Assembly (NCBI GenBank): GCA_902797025.1
Contig: CADBRN010000058.1
Location: forward strand, 1 to 56,474
Direction: 5' to 3'
DNA length: 56,474 nt
DNA from: an uncultured Lachnospiraceae bacterium
Lineage (GTDB): Bacteria > Bacillota > Clostridia > Lachnospirales > Lachnospiraceae
This document shows, piece after piece, positions 8,898 to 17,864 of the stretch. Made by a program: the position numbers and the translations under genes. Numbering within the stretch: the first letter of the stretch is position 1; each line of letters opens with the position of its first letter. The notes under the pieces are model-generated. The model saw only the letters and a list, made by a program, of their open reading frames with translations. It was not told the origin of the DNA and made no database searches.

Positions 8898-9974
8898 ATG
8901 CGTATCTCAAAGCGAAAACTGGCTCAGATCATTTTTTTCGCTGCCGTTCTTCTGCTGACTCTTTTCAGTGTCCTGAAGGGAGTCAGCCTGCAGGAACTGG
9001 CAGCGGATATGCAGAGCGCGGATCCGATCTTCCTGCTCCTTGCGGTCGGTTCGGTCCTGATGTTTCTGATCCTGCAGGCGTTCGTCATCTACATGATGCT
9101 GATCACGCTCGGTATGCGGAAAAGCATAGGGAAATGTCTGCTGTTTTCCTTCACCGGATATTTTTACTGCAGCATCACCCCGTTTCAGAGCGGAGGCCCG
9201 CCGGCACAGATCGTGCTCATGAAAAAAGAGGGAATCCCCGTCTCGATGAGCTCCATCGTCATCCTGATCATGACGTTTCTGTTCAAAGCGGTTCTTGTCG
9301 CGGTCGGGATCTGGTATCTTCTGTTTGGCTGGAGCGTTCTGGGCAATTATTTATCCGGAGTTCTCGGATGGTTTTGCCTGGGCCTCGTGATGACGATCGG
9401 ATTTACCGCATTTCTCGCGGTTTTTATTTTTTCCCCGTCATTCGCGCGGCGTTTCCTGCTGTTCCTCTACGACCGTATTGTGGAGCGCGGCCGTGTTCTC
9501 AGACGTTTTTCCGGGCAGAAGCAGAGAATTGTTTCATTTATGGACCGGTATAAGGAAACGGCGTCATTTTTCCAGGCTCACAGAAAGCAGATGGGCGTTC
9601 TGTTCGGAATCACGTTTCTCCAGCGTTTTTTCTACTTCCTGACGACCTATTTCGTCTATCGTTCCTTCGGATTGCAAGGTACCTCTTTCGCTGTGATCAC
9701 GCTGCTGCAGGCTTGTATTTCGATCTCCGTGGATCTGCTTCCGCTTCCGGGCGGAACAGGAATTACCGAAGCGCTGTTTCTCAGGATTTTCCGGCCTCTG
9801 TTCGGTGCGGCGCTCGTACTGCCCGGCATGATGCTCGCACGCGGGATCTCTTACTATGTCCAGCTGTTTTTCTGCGCGCTTTTTGCTGTCGCGTCACGTT
9901 TCTTTATCGGAAAGGATCCTGAAAATGAATCAGAAAGGCCGGCAGAAGGTCAACTATCAGAAGAAGACGGATGA
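8898..9974 (+). CDS. UPF0104 / LPG-synthase-type membrane protein
   Basis: A polytopic membrane protein of 358 residues. Hydrophobic segments are evident at the N-terminus (IIFFAAVLLLTLFSVL), FLLLAVGSVLMFLILQ, IVILIMTFLFKAVLVAVG and several more. YFYCSITPFQSGGPPAQ and LPLPGGTGITEALFL match conserved blocks of the UPF0104 family, related to the flippase domain of lysyl-phosphatidylglycerol synthase. The aminoacyl-transferase domain of MprF is absent, so lipid transport is possible but unproven. No good ribosome site is seen. A TTG start at 8889 is an alternative; the ATG at 8898 lies 10 bases after the ilvA stop. It overlaps queH by 50 bases. Confidence 0.85.
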   Translation: MRISKRKLAQIIFFAAVLLLTLFSVLKGVSLQELAADMQSADPIFLLLAVGSVLMFLILQAFVIYMMLITLGMRKSIGKCLLFSFTGYFYCSITPFQSGGPPAQIVLMKKEGIPVSMSSIVILIMTFLFKAVLVAVGIWYLLFGWSVLGNYLSGVLGWFCLGLVMTIGFTAFLAVFIFSPSFARRFLLFLYDRIVERGRVLRRFSGQKQRIVSFMDRYKETASFFQAHRKQMGVLFGITFLQRFFYFLTTYFVYRSFGLQGTSFAVITLLQACISISVDLLPLPGGTGITEALFLRIFRPLFGAALVLPGMMLARGISYYVQLFFCALFAVASRFFIGKDPENESERPAEGQLSEEDG

Positions 9975-10629
9975 GGCGATCCGCACTCTGACGAAGGACG
10001 GGGCGGTTCCGCAGCTGCTCCTCCACAGCTGCTGTGCGCCGTGCAGCAGTTATGTGCTGGAATATCTTTCGCGCTATTTTGAGCTGACGGTTTTCTACTA
10101 CAATCCGAATATTTCTCCGGCGGAAGAGTACGATAAGCGCGCGGATGAACTGGAGCGGCTTGTATCGGAACTGGCATTTGAACATCCGGTTCATGTGATC
10201 CGCGGACGGTATGAACCGGAGCGATATTATGCGGTCGCGAAGGGTCTGGAAAATGAAAAAGAAGGGGGAGCGCGGTGCACACGGTGCTTCGAGCTGCGTC
10301 TTGATGAGGCTGCGAAAACCGCGAAGAAACTGGGAATCCCTCTATTTACAACGACACTGACGATCAGTCCGCTGAAAGACGCGGAACGGCTCAATGCCAT
10401 CGGAGAGGCTGCGGCAGCCCGTCACGGCATTTCCTTCCTGCCGTCGGATTTTAAAAAGAAGAACGGATACCTCCGCTCGATCACGCTGTCGAAGGAACAT
10501 CATCTGTATCGTCAGAATTTCTGCGGCTGCATCTATTCAAAAAACGAAGCACAAACACGCGAACAGGGAAAGAGAGGAATCAATTATGGCTCAGCTTTGG
10601 GGCGGAAGATTTACGAAGGAAACCGATAG
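9925..10629 (+). CDS. queH: Epoxyqueuosine reductase QueH
   Basis: A 234-residue protein of the QueH (DUF208) family, which performs the last step of queuosine synthesis on tRNA, reducing epoxyqueuosine without cobalamin. Cysteine motifs that bind iron are visible: HSCCAPCSSY near the N-terminus, CTRCFELRL in the middle and FCGCIYS near the C-terminus. PLFTTTLTISPLKD is also typical. The ATG at 9925 follows AAAGGA and lies inside the end of the UPF0104 gene; homology begins here rather than at 9856. The 3' end overlaps argH by 44 bases. Confidence 0.92.
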   Translation: MNQKGRQKVNYQKKTDEAIRTLTKDGAVPQLLLHSCCAPCSSYVLEYLSRYFELTVFYYNPNISPAEEYDKRADELERLVSELAFEHPVHVIRGRYEPERYYAVAKGLENEKEGGARCTRCFELRLDEAAKTAKKLGIPLFTTTLTISPLKDAERLNAIGEAAAARHGISFLPSDFKKKNGYLRSITLSKEHHLYRQNFCGCIYSKNEAQTREQGKRGINYGSALGRKIYEGNR

Positions 10630-11965
10630 ACTCGCGTATCAGTTCAACGCGTCGATCACCTTTGACCGGAGACTGTACCGCTACGATATTCAGGGCAGTA
10701 TCGCCCACGCGAATATGCTCGCCCGCCAGAATGTCCTGACCGGAGAAGAGCGAGATAAAATCGTGGACGGTCTGATGGACATTCTGAAGGATGTCGAACT
10801 CGGAAATCTGAAAATCACGGAGGAGTACGAGGATATTCACAGCTTTGTCGAGGCCAATCTGATCGACCGGATCGGCGACGCCGGTAAAAAACTCCACACG
10901 GGACGCAGCCGCAATGACCAGGTCGCGCTTGATATGCGTCTCTACGTAAGAGATGAAGTGGATGCGGTGGATGATGAACTGCGTGAGCTGCTCACAGAGA
11001 TTCTCAAAACCATGGAAGACAATGTCCACACGTATATGCCCGGATTTACCCACCTGCAGAAGGCACAGCCGGTGACGCTGGCCCATCATTTCGGTGCGTA
11101 TTTTGAGATGTTCCGCCGCGACCGCGAAAGACTCGCCGATCTCCGGCGGCGGATGAATCTGTGCCCGCTCGGGGCCGGAGCGCTCGCGGGAACGACGTAT
11201 CCTCTCGACCGGCGTTATACGGCGGAAAAACTCGGATTCGACGGGCCGACGCGCAACAGCATGGATTCCGTATCCGACCGGGATTATGTGATTGAATTTC
11301 TCTCCGCCCTCTCGACGGTCATGATGCATCTTTCAAGATTCTGCGAGGAAATCATCACCTGGAACACAAACGAGTACCGCTTCGTCGAACTCGATGACGC
11401 ATACAGCACCGGAAGTTCAATCATGCCGCAGAAGAAGAATCCGGACATCGCGGAGCTCGTCCGGGGAAAAACCGGACGTGTCTACGGCGCGCTTGTACAG
11501 ATGCTCACAACGATGAAAGGACTTCCTCTGGCCTACAACAAGGATATGCAGGAAGATAAAGAGATGACCTTTGACGCGATCGACACCGTCAAAGGATGTG
11601 TCCGCCTCTTTACCGGCATGATCAAAACAGCGAAATTCCGCACCGACGTGATGGAACAGTCCGCGAAAAACGGATTTACGAACGCAACCGACGCCGCCGA
11701 TTATCTCGTCGAAAAGGGCGTTCCTTTCCGCGATGCGCACGGGATTGTCGGTAGAATGGTTCTTTACTGCATCGGCAAAAAATGTGCGCTCGACGACCTC
11801 TCGCCGGAGGAGTTCCGCAGTTTTTCCGAATCCTTCGGCGACGATATTTATGATGCGATCAGCATGAAAAACTGTGTCGAGCGCCGCAATACGGCCGGCG
11901 CACCGGGCGAACGGGCGATGGCCGCTGAGATTGCAGAGTGCCGCCGTTATCTTTCCGATCACTGA
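10586..11965 (+). CDS. argH: Argininosuccinate lyase
   Basis: The last enzyme of arginine synthesis, cleaving argininosuccinate to arginine and fumarate. The 459-residue protein starts MAQLWGGRFTKETD, typical of ArgH. It has TGRSRNDQVALDMRLY and the fumarase/lyase superfamily signature GSSIMPQKKNPDIAEL with the catalytic serine. The ATG at 10586 follows AGAGAGGAA; upstream in-frame codons belong to the queH overlap. No argG lies nearby. There is no terminator-like T run between argH and the asd promoter. Confidence 0.97.
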   Translation: MAQLWGGRFTKETDRLAYQFNASITFDRRLYRYDIQGSIAHANMLARQNVLTGEERDKIVDGLMDILKDVELGNLKITEEYEDIHSFVEANLIDRIGDAGKKLHTGRSRNDQVALDMRLYVRDEVDAVDDELRELLTEILKTMEDNVHTYMPGFTHLQKAQPVTLAHHFGAYFEMFRRDRERLADLRRRMNLCPLGAGALAGTTYPLDRRYTAEKLGFDGPTRNSMDSVSDRDYVIEFLSALSTVMMHLSRFCEEIITWNTNEYRFVELDDAYSTGSSIMPQKKNPDIAELVRGKTGRVYGALVQMLTTMKGLPLAYNKDMQEDKEMTFDAIDTVKGCVRLFTGMIKTAKFRTDVMEQSAKNGFTNATDAADYLVEKGVPFRDAHGIVGRMVLYCIGKKCALDDLSPEEFRSFSESFGDDIYDAISMKNCVERRNTAGAPGERAMAAEIAECRRYLSDH

Positions 11966-11995
11966 TTCCATGCATTCCGTCTGTGGATTTCACGC

Positions 11996-12024
11996 TTGAT
12001 TTTTCCGGATAAACGGCGTATCAT
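11996..12024 (+). promoter_or_regulatory. Promoter for asd
   Basis: TTGATT at 11996-12001 and TATCAT at 12019-12024 with a 17-base spacer. The predicted leader of about 88 bases contains the small hairpin GCAGG-AGGA-CCTGC (12062-12075). Confidence 0.6.
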
Positions 12025-12118
12025 ATCAGACGTGCGTACAAATGTGCGCCGGACGCGGACTGCAGGAGGACCTGCACCGCATAAATGTTATCAAAGGTTT
12101 GACAGGAGAGATGGTTCA

Positions 12119-13204
12119 ATGGAGAAAAAAATACGTGTCGGAATTCTCGGCGCGACCGGAATGGTCGGACAGCGTTTTGTCACACTGATGGAAAATCACC
12201 CGTGGTTCAATGTCACCGCGGTCGCGGCGAGCAAAAGAAGCGCGGGAAAGACATACGAAGAGGCTGTCGGCGGCAGATGGAAGATGGAGTCGCCGATGCC
12301 GGAATATATTAAAAAGATGATGGTTCTCGACATCAATCAGATCGAAGAGGTCTGCGATCAGGTCGATTTTGTGTTCTGCGCTCTGAATATGAGCAAAGCG
12401 GAGATTCGCGAGATTGAGGAAAAATACGCAAAGGCCGAGACACCGGTGGTATCGAACAACAGTGCCCACAGATGGACCGATGACGTCCCGATGGTGATCC
12501 CGGAGATCAACGCGGATCACTTCGAGGTGATCGAAGCGCAGCGCAGACGGCTCGGAACAAAGAGAGGCTTTATCGCGGTGAAGCCGAACTGCTCCATCCA
12601 GAGCTACACACCGGTACTGAACGCATGGAAAGAGTTTGAGCCGTACGAGGCAGTCGTCACGACGTATCAGGCAATTTCCGGAGCCGGAAAGACGTTTAAG
12701 GACTGGCCGGAAATGAACGGCAACATCATCCCGTATATCTCCGGCGAGGAGGAGAAGAGCGAGCAGGAGCCGCTCAAGATCTGGGGGCATATTGAAGACG
12801 GAAAGATCGTCAAGGCAGACAGCCCGAAGATCACCTGCCAGTGCATCCGTGTTCCGATTCTGAACGGACATACCGCGGCTGTTTTTGTGAAATTCAGGAA
12901 GAAGCCGACAAAAGAACAGCTGATTGAAAAAATCAATTCCTACAGCGGTCTTCCGCAGGAGCTGAATCTGCCCAGCGCACCGAAACAGTTTATTCAGTAC
13001 CTGGAGGAGGACGACCGTCCTCAGGTGGCACTCGATGTCAATTTCGAGGACGGCATGGGAATCACGGTCGGAAGGATCCGCGAGGATTCAATCTATGACT
13101 GGAAGTTCGTGGGACTGTCCCACAACACGCTCCGCGGCGCGGCAGGAGGAGCGGTGCTCTGTGCGGAAACGCTCGTCGCAAAGCATTATATCGAAGCAAA
13201 GTAA
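12119..13204 (+). CDS. asd: Aspartate-semialdehyde dehydrogenase, archaeal/fungal-type
   Basis: Reduces aspartyl phosphate to aspartate semialdehyde, the branch point to lysine, methionine, threonine and isoleucine. The 361-residue protein begins with the nucleotide-binding GILGATGMVGQRF and carries the catalytic cysteine in VKPNCSIQSY (Cys158). Length, the KPNCSIQ motif and segments such as VVSNNSAHRW match the archaeal/fungal subgroup rather than the Gram-negative one. The ATG at 12119 is chosen by homology; GGAG at 12104-12107 is 11 bases upstream. It has its own promoter, and topB starts 18 bases after its stop. Confidence 0.95.
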   Translation: MEKKIRVGILGATGMVGQRFVTLMENHPWFNVTAVAASKRSAGKTYEEAVGGRWKMESPMPEYIKKMMVLDINQIEEVCDQVDFVFCALNMSKAEIREIEEKYAKAETPVVSNNSAHRWTDDVPMVIPEINADHFEVIEAQRRRLGTKRGFIAVKPNCSIQSYTPVLNAWKEFEPYEAVVTTYQAISGAGKTFKDWPEMNGNIIPYISGEEEKSEQEPLKIWGHIEDGKIVKADSPKITCQCIRVPILNGHTAAVFVKFRKKPTKEQLIEKINSYSGLPQELNLPSAPKQFIQYLEEDDRPQVALDVNFEDGMGITVGRIREDSIYDWKFVGLSHNTLRGAAGGAVLCAETLVAKHYIEAK

Positions 13205-13222
13205 ATTTCGAGGCACATTGAT

Positions 13223-15217
13223 TTGAAATCACTCTACATCGCGGAAAAACCGAGCGTCGCTCAGGAATTCGGGAAAGCTCTGCATGAGGACCTGAAGCGG
13301 CACGACGGATATCTCGAGTCGGAGAACAGCGTGGTGACCTGGTGCGTGGGGCACCTGGTCACCATGTCTTATCCCGATCAATACGATGAATCTTACCGGC
13401 GGTGGTCATTCGACACACTGCCGTTTCTTCCGAAACAATTCAAATACGAAATCATTCCATCGGTCAAAAAACAATACGACATCGTCAGCCGCCTTCTCAA
13501 CCGGGAGGATGTGGGTACGATCTACGTCTGCACCGATTCGGGGAGAGAGGGAGAATATATCTACCGTCTCGTCGCGATGATGGCAGGCGTCAACGAAAAC
13601 ACGAAGATGCAGAAGCGTGTATGGATCGACTCACAGACGGAAGAAGAAATTCACAGGGGCATTCGCGACGCGAAGGATTTATCCGAGTATGATCATCTCG
13701 CCTCTGCCGCCTTCCTGCGGGCAAAGGAAGATTATCTGATGGGAATCAATTTTTCCCGTGCGCTTTCGCTCCGCTATTCCTATACAATCTCGGATTACCT
13801 CGGAAAAAAATACCAGGCAATTTCGGTCGGCCGCGTCATGACCTGCGTTCTGGGGATGGTCGTGCGCCGCGAACGTGAGATCCGCGATTTCGATAAGAAG
13901 CCTTTTTACCGCGTACTGGCGGATCTTGCCGTAAAAGGCGGAACGCTTGAGACCGCCTGGCAGGTTTCGGATGCCAGTGCGTACAAAGGATCGCCGAAGC
14001 TGTACCGGGATAACGGATTTCTGAAAAAAGAAGACGCGGAAGGACTGATCCGGAACCTTCAGAAAATCGAACCGCAGGAAGCGGTCACGGAGTCCGTATC
14101 GCAAAAAACGGAAAAGAAAAATCCACCGCTTCTGTACAATCTGGCCGAGCTTCAGAACGACTGTTCGAAGCGGTTTCATATCAGTCCGGATCAGACGCTG
14201 GCGATCGTGCAGGAGCTTTACGAGAAAAAACTCGTGACCTACCCGAGAACCGATGCGCGCGTACTTTCATCGGCAATCGCAAAACAGATCGACCGCAATA
14301 TCCGCGGTCTCGTGAAATACACGCCGGCCGCTCCGTTTTCAGAAGAAATTCTTGCGGGAGATTCATGGAAAAAAATCGGGCGGACGAGGTACACGGACGA
14401 CTCAAAAATCACGGATCACTATGCGCTCATACCGACCGGTCAGGGGTTCGGAAACCTCGGAAGACTTGAAAATACAGCCCGCGGCGTATATGATCAGATC
14501 GTGAGGCGGTTTCTTTCGATCTTTTATCCGCCGGCCGAATACAGGAAGACCGCGGCCGTTTTCCGGATCGGAAACGAGCAATTTTCAGCGAATGAGCGGA
14601 CGCTCGTGAAACCGGGATATCTGAAGGTATCCGGAATCCAAAAGGAAACCACGGAGCCGGAAGGAAGCGGCGGCACAGGAGGCAGTATGCAGCAGCTCAA
14701 AAAGGGCAGCGCTCTTCCGGTAAACGGATATCGGATCAAGGAAGGAGAGACATCGCCGCCGAAACGATACACCTCCGGATCGATGATCCTGGCGATGGAA
14801 AACGCCGGCCAGCTCATCGAGGATGAAGAGCTTCGATCACAGATCAAAGGAAGCGGGATCGGAACGAGTGCGACGCGGGCGGAAATTCTGAAAAAGCTGG
14901 TCACGATCCGGTATCTGACGCTGAATAAGAAGACGCAGGTGATCACGCCGACTCAAACCGGCGAGATGATCTATGACGTTGTGAACGCCTCGATCCGGCC
15001 GCTGCTCAATCCTGAGCTGACGGCAAGCTGGGAAAAGGGCCTCACCTACGTGGCCGACGGATCGATCTCGGAGGAAGAGTATATGCAGAAGCTCGAGGCA
15101 TTCGTGCGGCGCCACACAGAAAATGTCAGGGGGCTGCGCAACCAGGGCGCGCTGCGCAGCCGCTTTGATGCGGATGCTGTATATTATAAGAAAACAGGGA
15201 GAAGCAAAACAAAATGA
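13223..15217 (+). CDS. topB: Type IA DNA topoisomerase (topoisomerase III)
   Basis: A 664-residue topoisomerase that relaxes or decatenates DNA by single-strand passage. The Toprim domain opens the protein (LYIAEKPSVAQEF, then VCTDSGREGEYIYRL). The active-site tyrosine is Tyr340 in KLVTYPRTDAR. The central domain continues to IGTSATRAEILKKL. There is no C-terminal cysteine zinc region, as usual for TopB and unlike TopA. The start is TTG at 13223 with GAGG about 10 bases upstream; translation of the family begins exactly here (MKSLYIAEK). It overlaps the next gene by 4 bases (ATGA). Confidence 0.93.
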   Translation: MKSLYIAEKPSVAQEFGKALHEDLKRHDGYLESENSVVTWCVGHLVTMSYPDQYDESYRRWSFDTLPFLPKQFKYEIIPSVKKQYDIVSRLLNREDVGTIYVCTDSGREGEYIYRLVAMMAGVNENTKMQKRVWIDSQTEEEIHRGIRDAKDLSEYDHLASAAFLRAKEDYLMGINFSRALSLRYSYTISDYLGKKYQAISVGRVMTCVLGMVVRREREIRDFDKKPFYRVLADLAVKGGTLETAWQVSDASAYKGSPKLYRDNGFLKKEDAEGLIRNLQKIEPQEAVTESVSQKTEKKNPPLLYNLAELQNDCSKRFHISPDQTLAIVQELYEKKLVTYPRTDARVLSSAIAKQIDRNIRGLVKYTPAAPFSEEILAGDSWKKIGRTRYTDDSKITDHYALIPTGQGFGNLGRLENTARGVYDQIVRRFLSIFYPPAEYRKTAAVFRIGNEQFSANERTLVKPGYLKVSGIQKETTEPEGSGGTGGSMQQLKKGSALPVNGYRIKEGETSPPKRYTSGSMILAMENAGQLIEDEELRSQIKGSGIGTSATRAEILKKLVTIRYLTLNKKTQVITPTQTGEMIYDVVNASIRPLLNPELTASWEKGLTYVADGSISEEEYMQKLEAFVRRHTENVRGLRNQGALRSRFDADAVYYKKTGRSKTK

Positions 15218-15882
15218 AAGAAGCACGAAACCGTTCACTTTATGATTTTAAGGAGACGCTGGCGGCGGAATTATTTGAAGCGACGACGTACCCATGGGAG
15301 ATTTTGCCGCTGATCCATGACTTCATCCTGAAACTCGGCCCGACGCTCCCGGAAGATGAGTATGAGAAACAGGGAGACGATATCTGGATTGCGAAAGATA
15401 CGAAGATCTACCCGACGGCGACGATCATCGGACCGTGTATTATCGGCCGCGGCACCGAGGTCCGTCCCGGAGCGTTCATCCGCGGAAATGCACTGGTCGG
15501 TGAGAACTGTGTCGTCGGCAACTCGACGGAACTGAAGAACGTGATACTGTTCAACTGCGTTCAGGTACCGCACTACAACTATGTGGGGGATTCCATCCTC
15601 GGCTTTCACGCACATATGGGCGCCGGCTCCATCACTTCAAACGTCAAGTCGGATAAAAAACTGGTCGTCGTGAAGGGCAGGGACGAACAGATCGAAACCG
15701 GACTGAAAAAATTCGGGTCGATGCTGGGAGACCGCGTTGAGGTAGGCTGCGGCAGTATTTTGAACCCCGGAAGTGTGATCGGGCACGACACCAATATTTA
15801 CCCTCTGTCGAGCGTCCGGGGCGTGATTGATCCGGATTCGATCTATAAACGTGAGGGCGTGATCGTCAGAAAACGCGGATGA
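15214..15882 (+). CDS. Left-handed beta-helix (hexapeptide repeat) protein, GlmU/LpxA-like
   Basis: A 222-residue protein with imperfect hexapeptide repeats (IGPCIIGRGTEVRPGAFIRGN, cut short here, then LGDRVEVGCGSILNPGSVIG), which fold as a left-handed beta-helix. Proteins of this kind are acyl- or nucleotidyl-transferases acting on sugars, often annotated as UDP-N-acetylglucosamine pyrophosphorylase-like. No N-terminal nucleotidyltransferase domain is present: the first 60 residues are alpha-helical in character and show no sugar-nucleotide motif. The exact substrate is therefore unknown. It shares ATGA with the topB stop, so the two genes are probably co-translated. Confidence 0.8.
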   Translation: MKEARNRSLYDFKETLAAELFEATTYPWEILPLIHDFILKLGPTLPEDEYEKQGDDIWIAKDTKIYPTATIIGPCIIGRGTEVRPGAFIRGNALVGENCVVGNSTELKNVILFNCVQVPHYNYVGDSILGFHAHMGAGSITSNVKSDKKLVVVKGRDEQIETGLKKFGSMLGDRVEVGCGSILNPGSVIGHDTNIYPLSSVRGVIDPDSIYKREGVIVRKRG

Positions 15883-15962
15883 TCGGAAAATTCCGCTCAT
15901 CAGGAACTCCAGACCCGGTGCACACGGCACTGCGCGCTCTGTATTGCGGAGGAAAAAAGCAC

Positions 15963-15991
15963 TTTACGAACAGAATCAATTATGCGAGAAT
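15963..15991 (+). promoter_or_regulatory. Possible promoter for the NifU-like/GGGtGRT unit
   Basis: TTTACG at 15963-15968 and GAGAAT at 15986-15991, 17 bases apart, with TG one base before the -10 (extended -10). Each box matches consensus at four of six bases. The distance to the gene at 16037 is plausible. Confidence 0.35.
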
Positions 15992-16036
15992 AAAACGGAT
16001 GGATCGTTACGATACTTGAAAGGAGTAGTGTAGAGT

Positions 16037-16729
16037 ATGACTTATTCACAGGAAGTTGAGAATATGTGCTCTGTGCATCAGGGCGTACACCACGGTGCTG
16101 CCCCGATCCCGGAGGAGGCAAAGTGGGTTCAGGCTAAAGAAGTGAAGGACATTTCCGCATTCACACATGGCGTCGGCTGGTGCGCGCCGCAGCAGGGTGC
16201 ATGCAAACTGTCCCTGAACGTGAAAGAAGGCGTGATCCAGGAGGCGCTTATCGAGACGATCGGATGTTCCGGAATGACGCATTCCGCGGCGATGGCATCT
16301 GAGATTCTCCCCGGCCTCACCGTTATGGAAGCACTGAATACGGACCTCGTCTGCGATGCGATCAATACCGCGATGCGCGAACTGTTTCTTCAGATTGTCT
16401 ACGGACGTTCCCAGAGTGCGTTCTCCGAGGACGGACTTGTGATCGGAGCGGGTCTCGAAGATCTCGGAAAGGGAAACCGTTCTCAGGTCGGAACCATGTA
16501 CGGAACTCTCTCAAAGGGACCGCGTTACCTCGAGATGACCGACGGTTATGTGACGGAACTGGCGCTCGATGAAAATGACGAGATCATCGGATATAAATTC
16601 GTAAACTTCGGCAAGATGATGGACTTCATCAAGGCCGGCGACGATGCGAACACGGCGCTCGAAAAGGCCAGCGGCTCCTACGGACGTGTCGACGACGCAG
16701 TGAAGTTCATTGACCCGAGAAAAGATTGA
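16037..16729 (+). CDS. NifU/IscU-like iron-sulfur scaffold protein
   Basis: A 230-residue protein. The middle (about residues 45-120) resembles the IscU/NifU N-terminal scaffold: GWCAPQQGACKLSL, then IETIGCSGMTHSAAMASEIL, then LVCDAINTAMREL. This keeps the spaced cysteines that hold a nascent iron-sulfur cluster. The N-terminus adds a Cys/His-rich stretch (MCSVHQGVHHG). A C-terminal extension of about 100 residues has no IscU counterpart. GAAAGGAGT precedes the ATG. The next gene, encoding a GGGtGRT protein, starts 16 bases after its stop. No cysteine desulfurase gene is nearby, so the sulfur source and target are unknown. Confidence 0.85.
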   Translation: MTYSQEVENMCSVHQGVHHGAAPIPEEAKWVQAKEVKDISAFTHGVGWCAPQQGACKLSLNVKEGVIQEALIETIGCSGMTHSAAMASEILPGLTVMEALNTDLVCDAINTAMRELFLQIVYGRSQSAFSEDGLVIGAGLEDLGKGNRSQVGTMYGTLSKGPRYLEMTDGYVTELALDENDEIIGYKFVNFGKMMDFIKAGDDANTALEKASGSYGRVDDAVKFIDPRKD

Positions 16730-16745
16730 GAGGAGGACGGAAATA

Positions 16746-17765
16746 ATGGCTTTATTTGAATCATACGAAAGAAGAGAAAAACAGATTCTGGCAAAGCTCG
16801 CCGAGTACGGAATCGGCTCAATCGAAGAGGCTGCGGAAATCACAAAGGCCGCAGGACTTGATGTATACCATATGGTTGAGAATATTCAGCCGATCTGCTT
16901 TGAGAATGCAAAATGGGCATACACCGTCGGCGCGGCGATCGCGATCAAAAAAGGCTGCCGCAAGGCGTCCGAGGCTGCTGCTGCGATCGGCGAGGGACTT
17001 CAGTCCTTCTGCATCCCGGGATCCGTCGCAGACAGAAGAAAAGTGGGCCTCGGCCATGGAAACCTCGGCAAGATGCTGCTGGAAGAGGATACCGAGTGCT
17101 TTGCTTTCCTTGCAGGCCACGAGTCTTTCGCTGCGGCTGAAGGCGCGATCGGTATCGCCGAGAAGGCAAACAAGGTACGTAAAAAGCCGCTCCGCGTCAT
17201 CCTGAACGGCCTCGGAAAGGATGCCGCGCAGATCATCTCCCGCGTCAACGGATTCACCTACGTTGAGACAAAGTATGATTACAAGACCGGCGAACTTGAG
17301 GAAGTCTTCAGCAAGTGCTACTCGAAAGATCCGGAAAGCGCACGGGCGAAGGTGAGATGTTACGGCGCGAACGATGTTCAGGAAGGCGTAGCGATCATGT
17401 GGAAGGAGAACGTTGATGTCTCCATCACCGGAAACTCCACGAACCCGACGAGATTCCAGCACCCGGTCGCAGGAACGTACAAAAAGGAGCGTCTGGAGGC
17501 AGGAAAGAAGTACTTCTCGGTTGCTTCCGGCGGCGGCACGGGCCGTACACTTCATCCGGACAACATGGCAGCCGGACCGGCTTCCTACGGTATGACCGAT
17601 ACACTCGGACGGATGCATTCCGATGCGCAGTTCGCAGGATCTTCATCTGTACCGGCTCATGTCGAGATGATGGGGCTGATCGGTGCCGGAAATAACCCGA
17701 TGGTCGGCATGACCGTTTCCGTAGCTGTTTCGGTCGAGCAGGCGGCAGAAGCGGGTAAGTTCTGA
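16746..17765 (+). CDS. GGGtGRT family protein
   Basis: A 339-residue protein carrying the motif that names the family, SVASGGGTGRTLHPDN (Gly262 to Thr268). It lies in a strongly conserved-looking C-terminal third (MHSDAQFAGSSSVPAHVEMM, then GLIGAGNNPMVGMT). The ATG at 16746 follows GAGAGGAGG; the in-frame ATG at 16710 lies inside the previous gene and lacks a ribosome site. From memory of family annotation, these proteins are often encoded beside NifU-like scaffolds, and their activity is not established. Predicted soluble: no signal or membrane segment is seen. Confidence 0.85.
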   Translation: MALFESYERREKQILAKLAEYGIGSIEEAAEITKAAGLDVYHMVENIQPICFENAKWAYTVGAAIAIKKGCRKASEAAAAIGEGLQSFCIPGSVADRRKVGLGHGNLGKMLLEEDTECFAFLAGHESFAAAEGAIGIAEKANKVRKKPLRVILNGLGKDAAQIISRVNGFTYVETKYDYKTGELEEVFSKCYSKDPESARAKVRCYGANDVQEGVAIMWKENVDVSITGNSTNPTRFQHPVAGTYKKERLEAGKKYFSVASGGGTGRTLHPDNMAAGPASYGMTDTLGRMHSDAQFAGSSSVPAHVEMMGLIGAGNNPMVGMTVSVAVSVEQAAEAGKF

Positions 17766-17798
17766 AAAACCGCATAATATAAACATTTTATAAAGTAC

Positions 17799-17862
17799 GC
17801 AGGAGCAATGTGGGAAGAAGTGTGAAATTCATATTTTCTTCCTGCACTGCTCCTGCATTTTT
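17799..17862 (+). terminator. Terminator between convergent genes
   Basis: Arms 17799-17817 and 17838-17856 pair over 19 positions with one A-C mismatch and two G-U pairs. ATTTTTATTT follows on the + strand. It ends the GGGtGRT transcript. It may also slow the minus-strand gene, whose stop lies at 17865-17867, although no good T run is seen in that direction. Confidence 0.8.
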
Positions 17863-17864
17863 AT

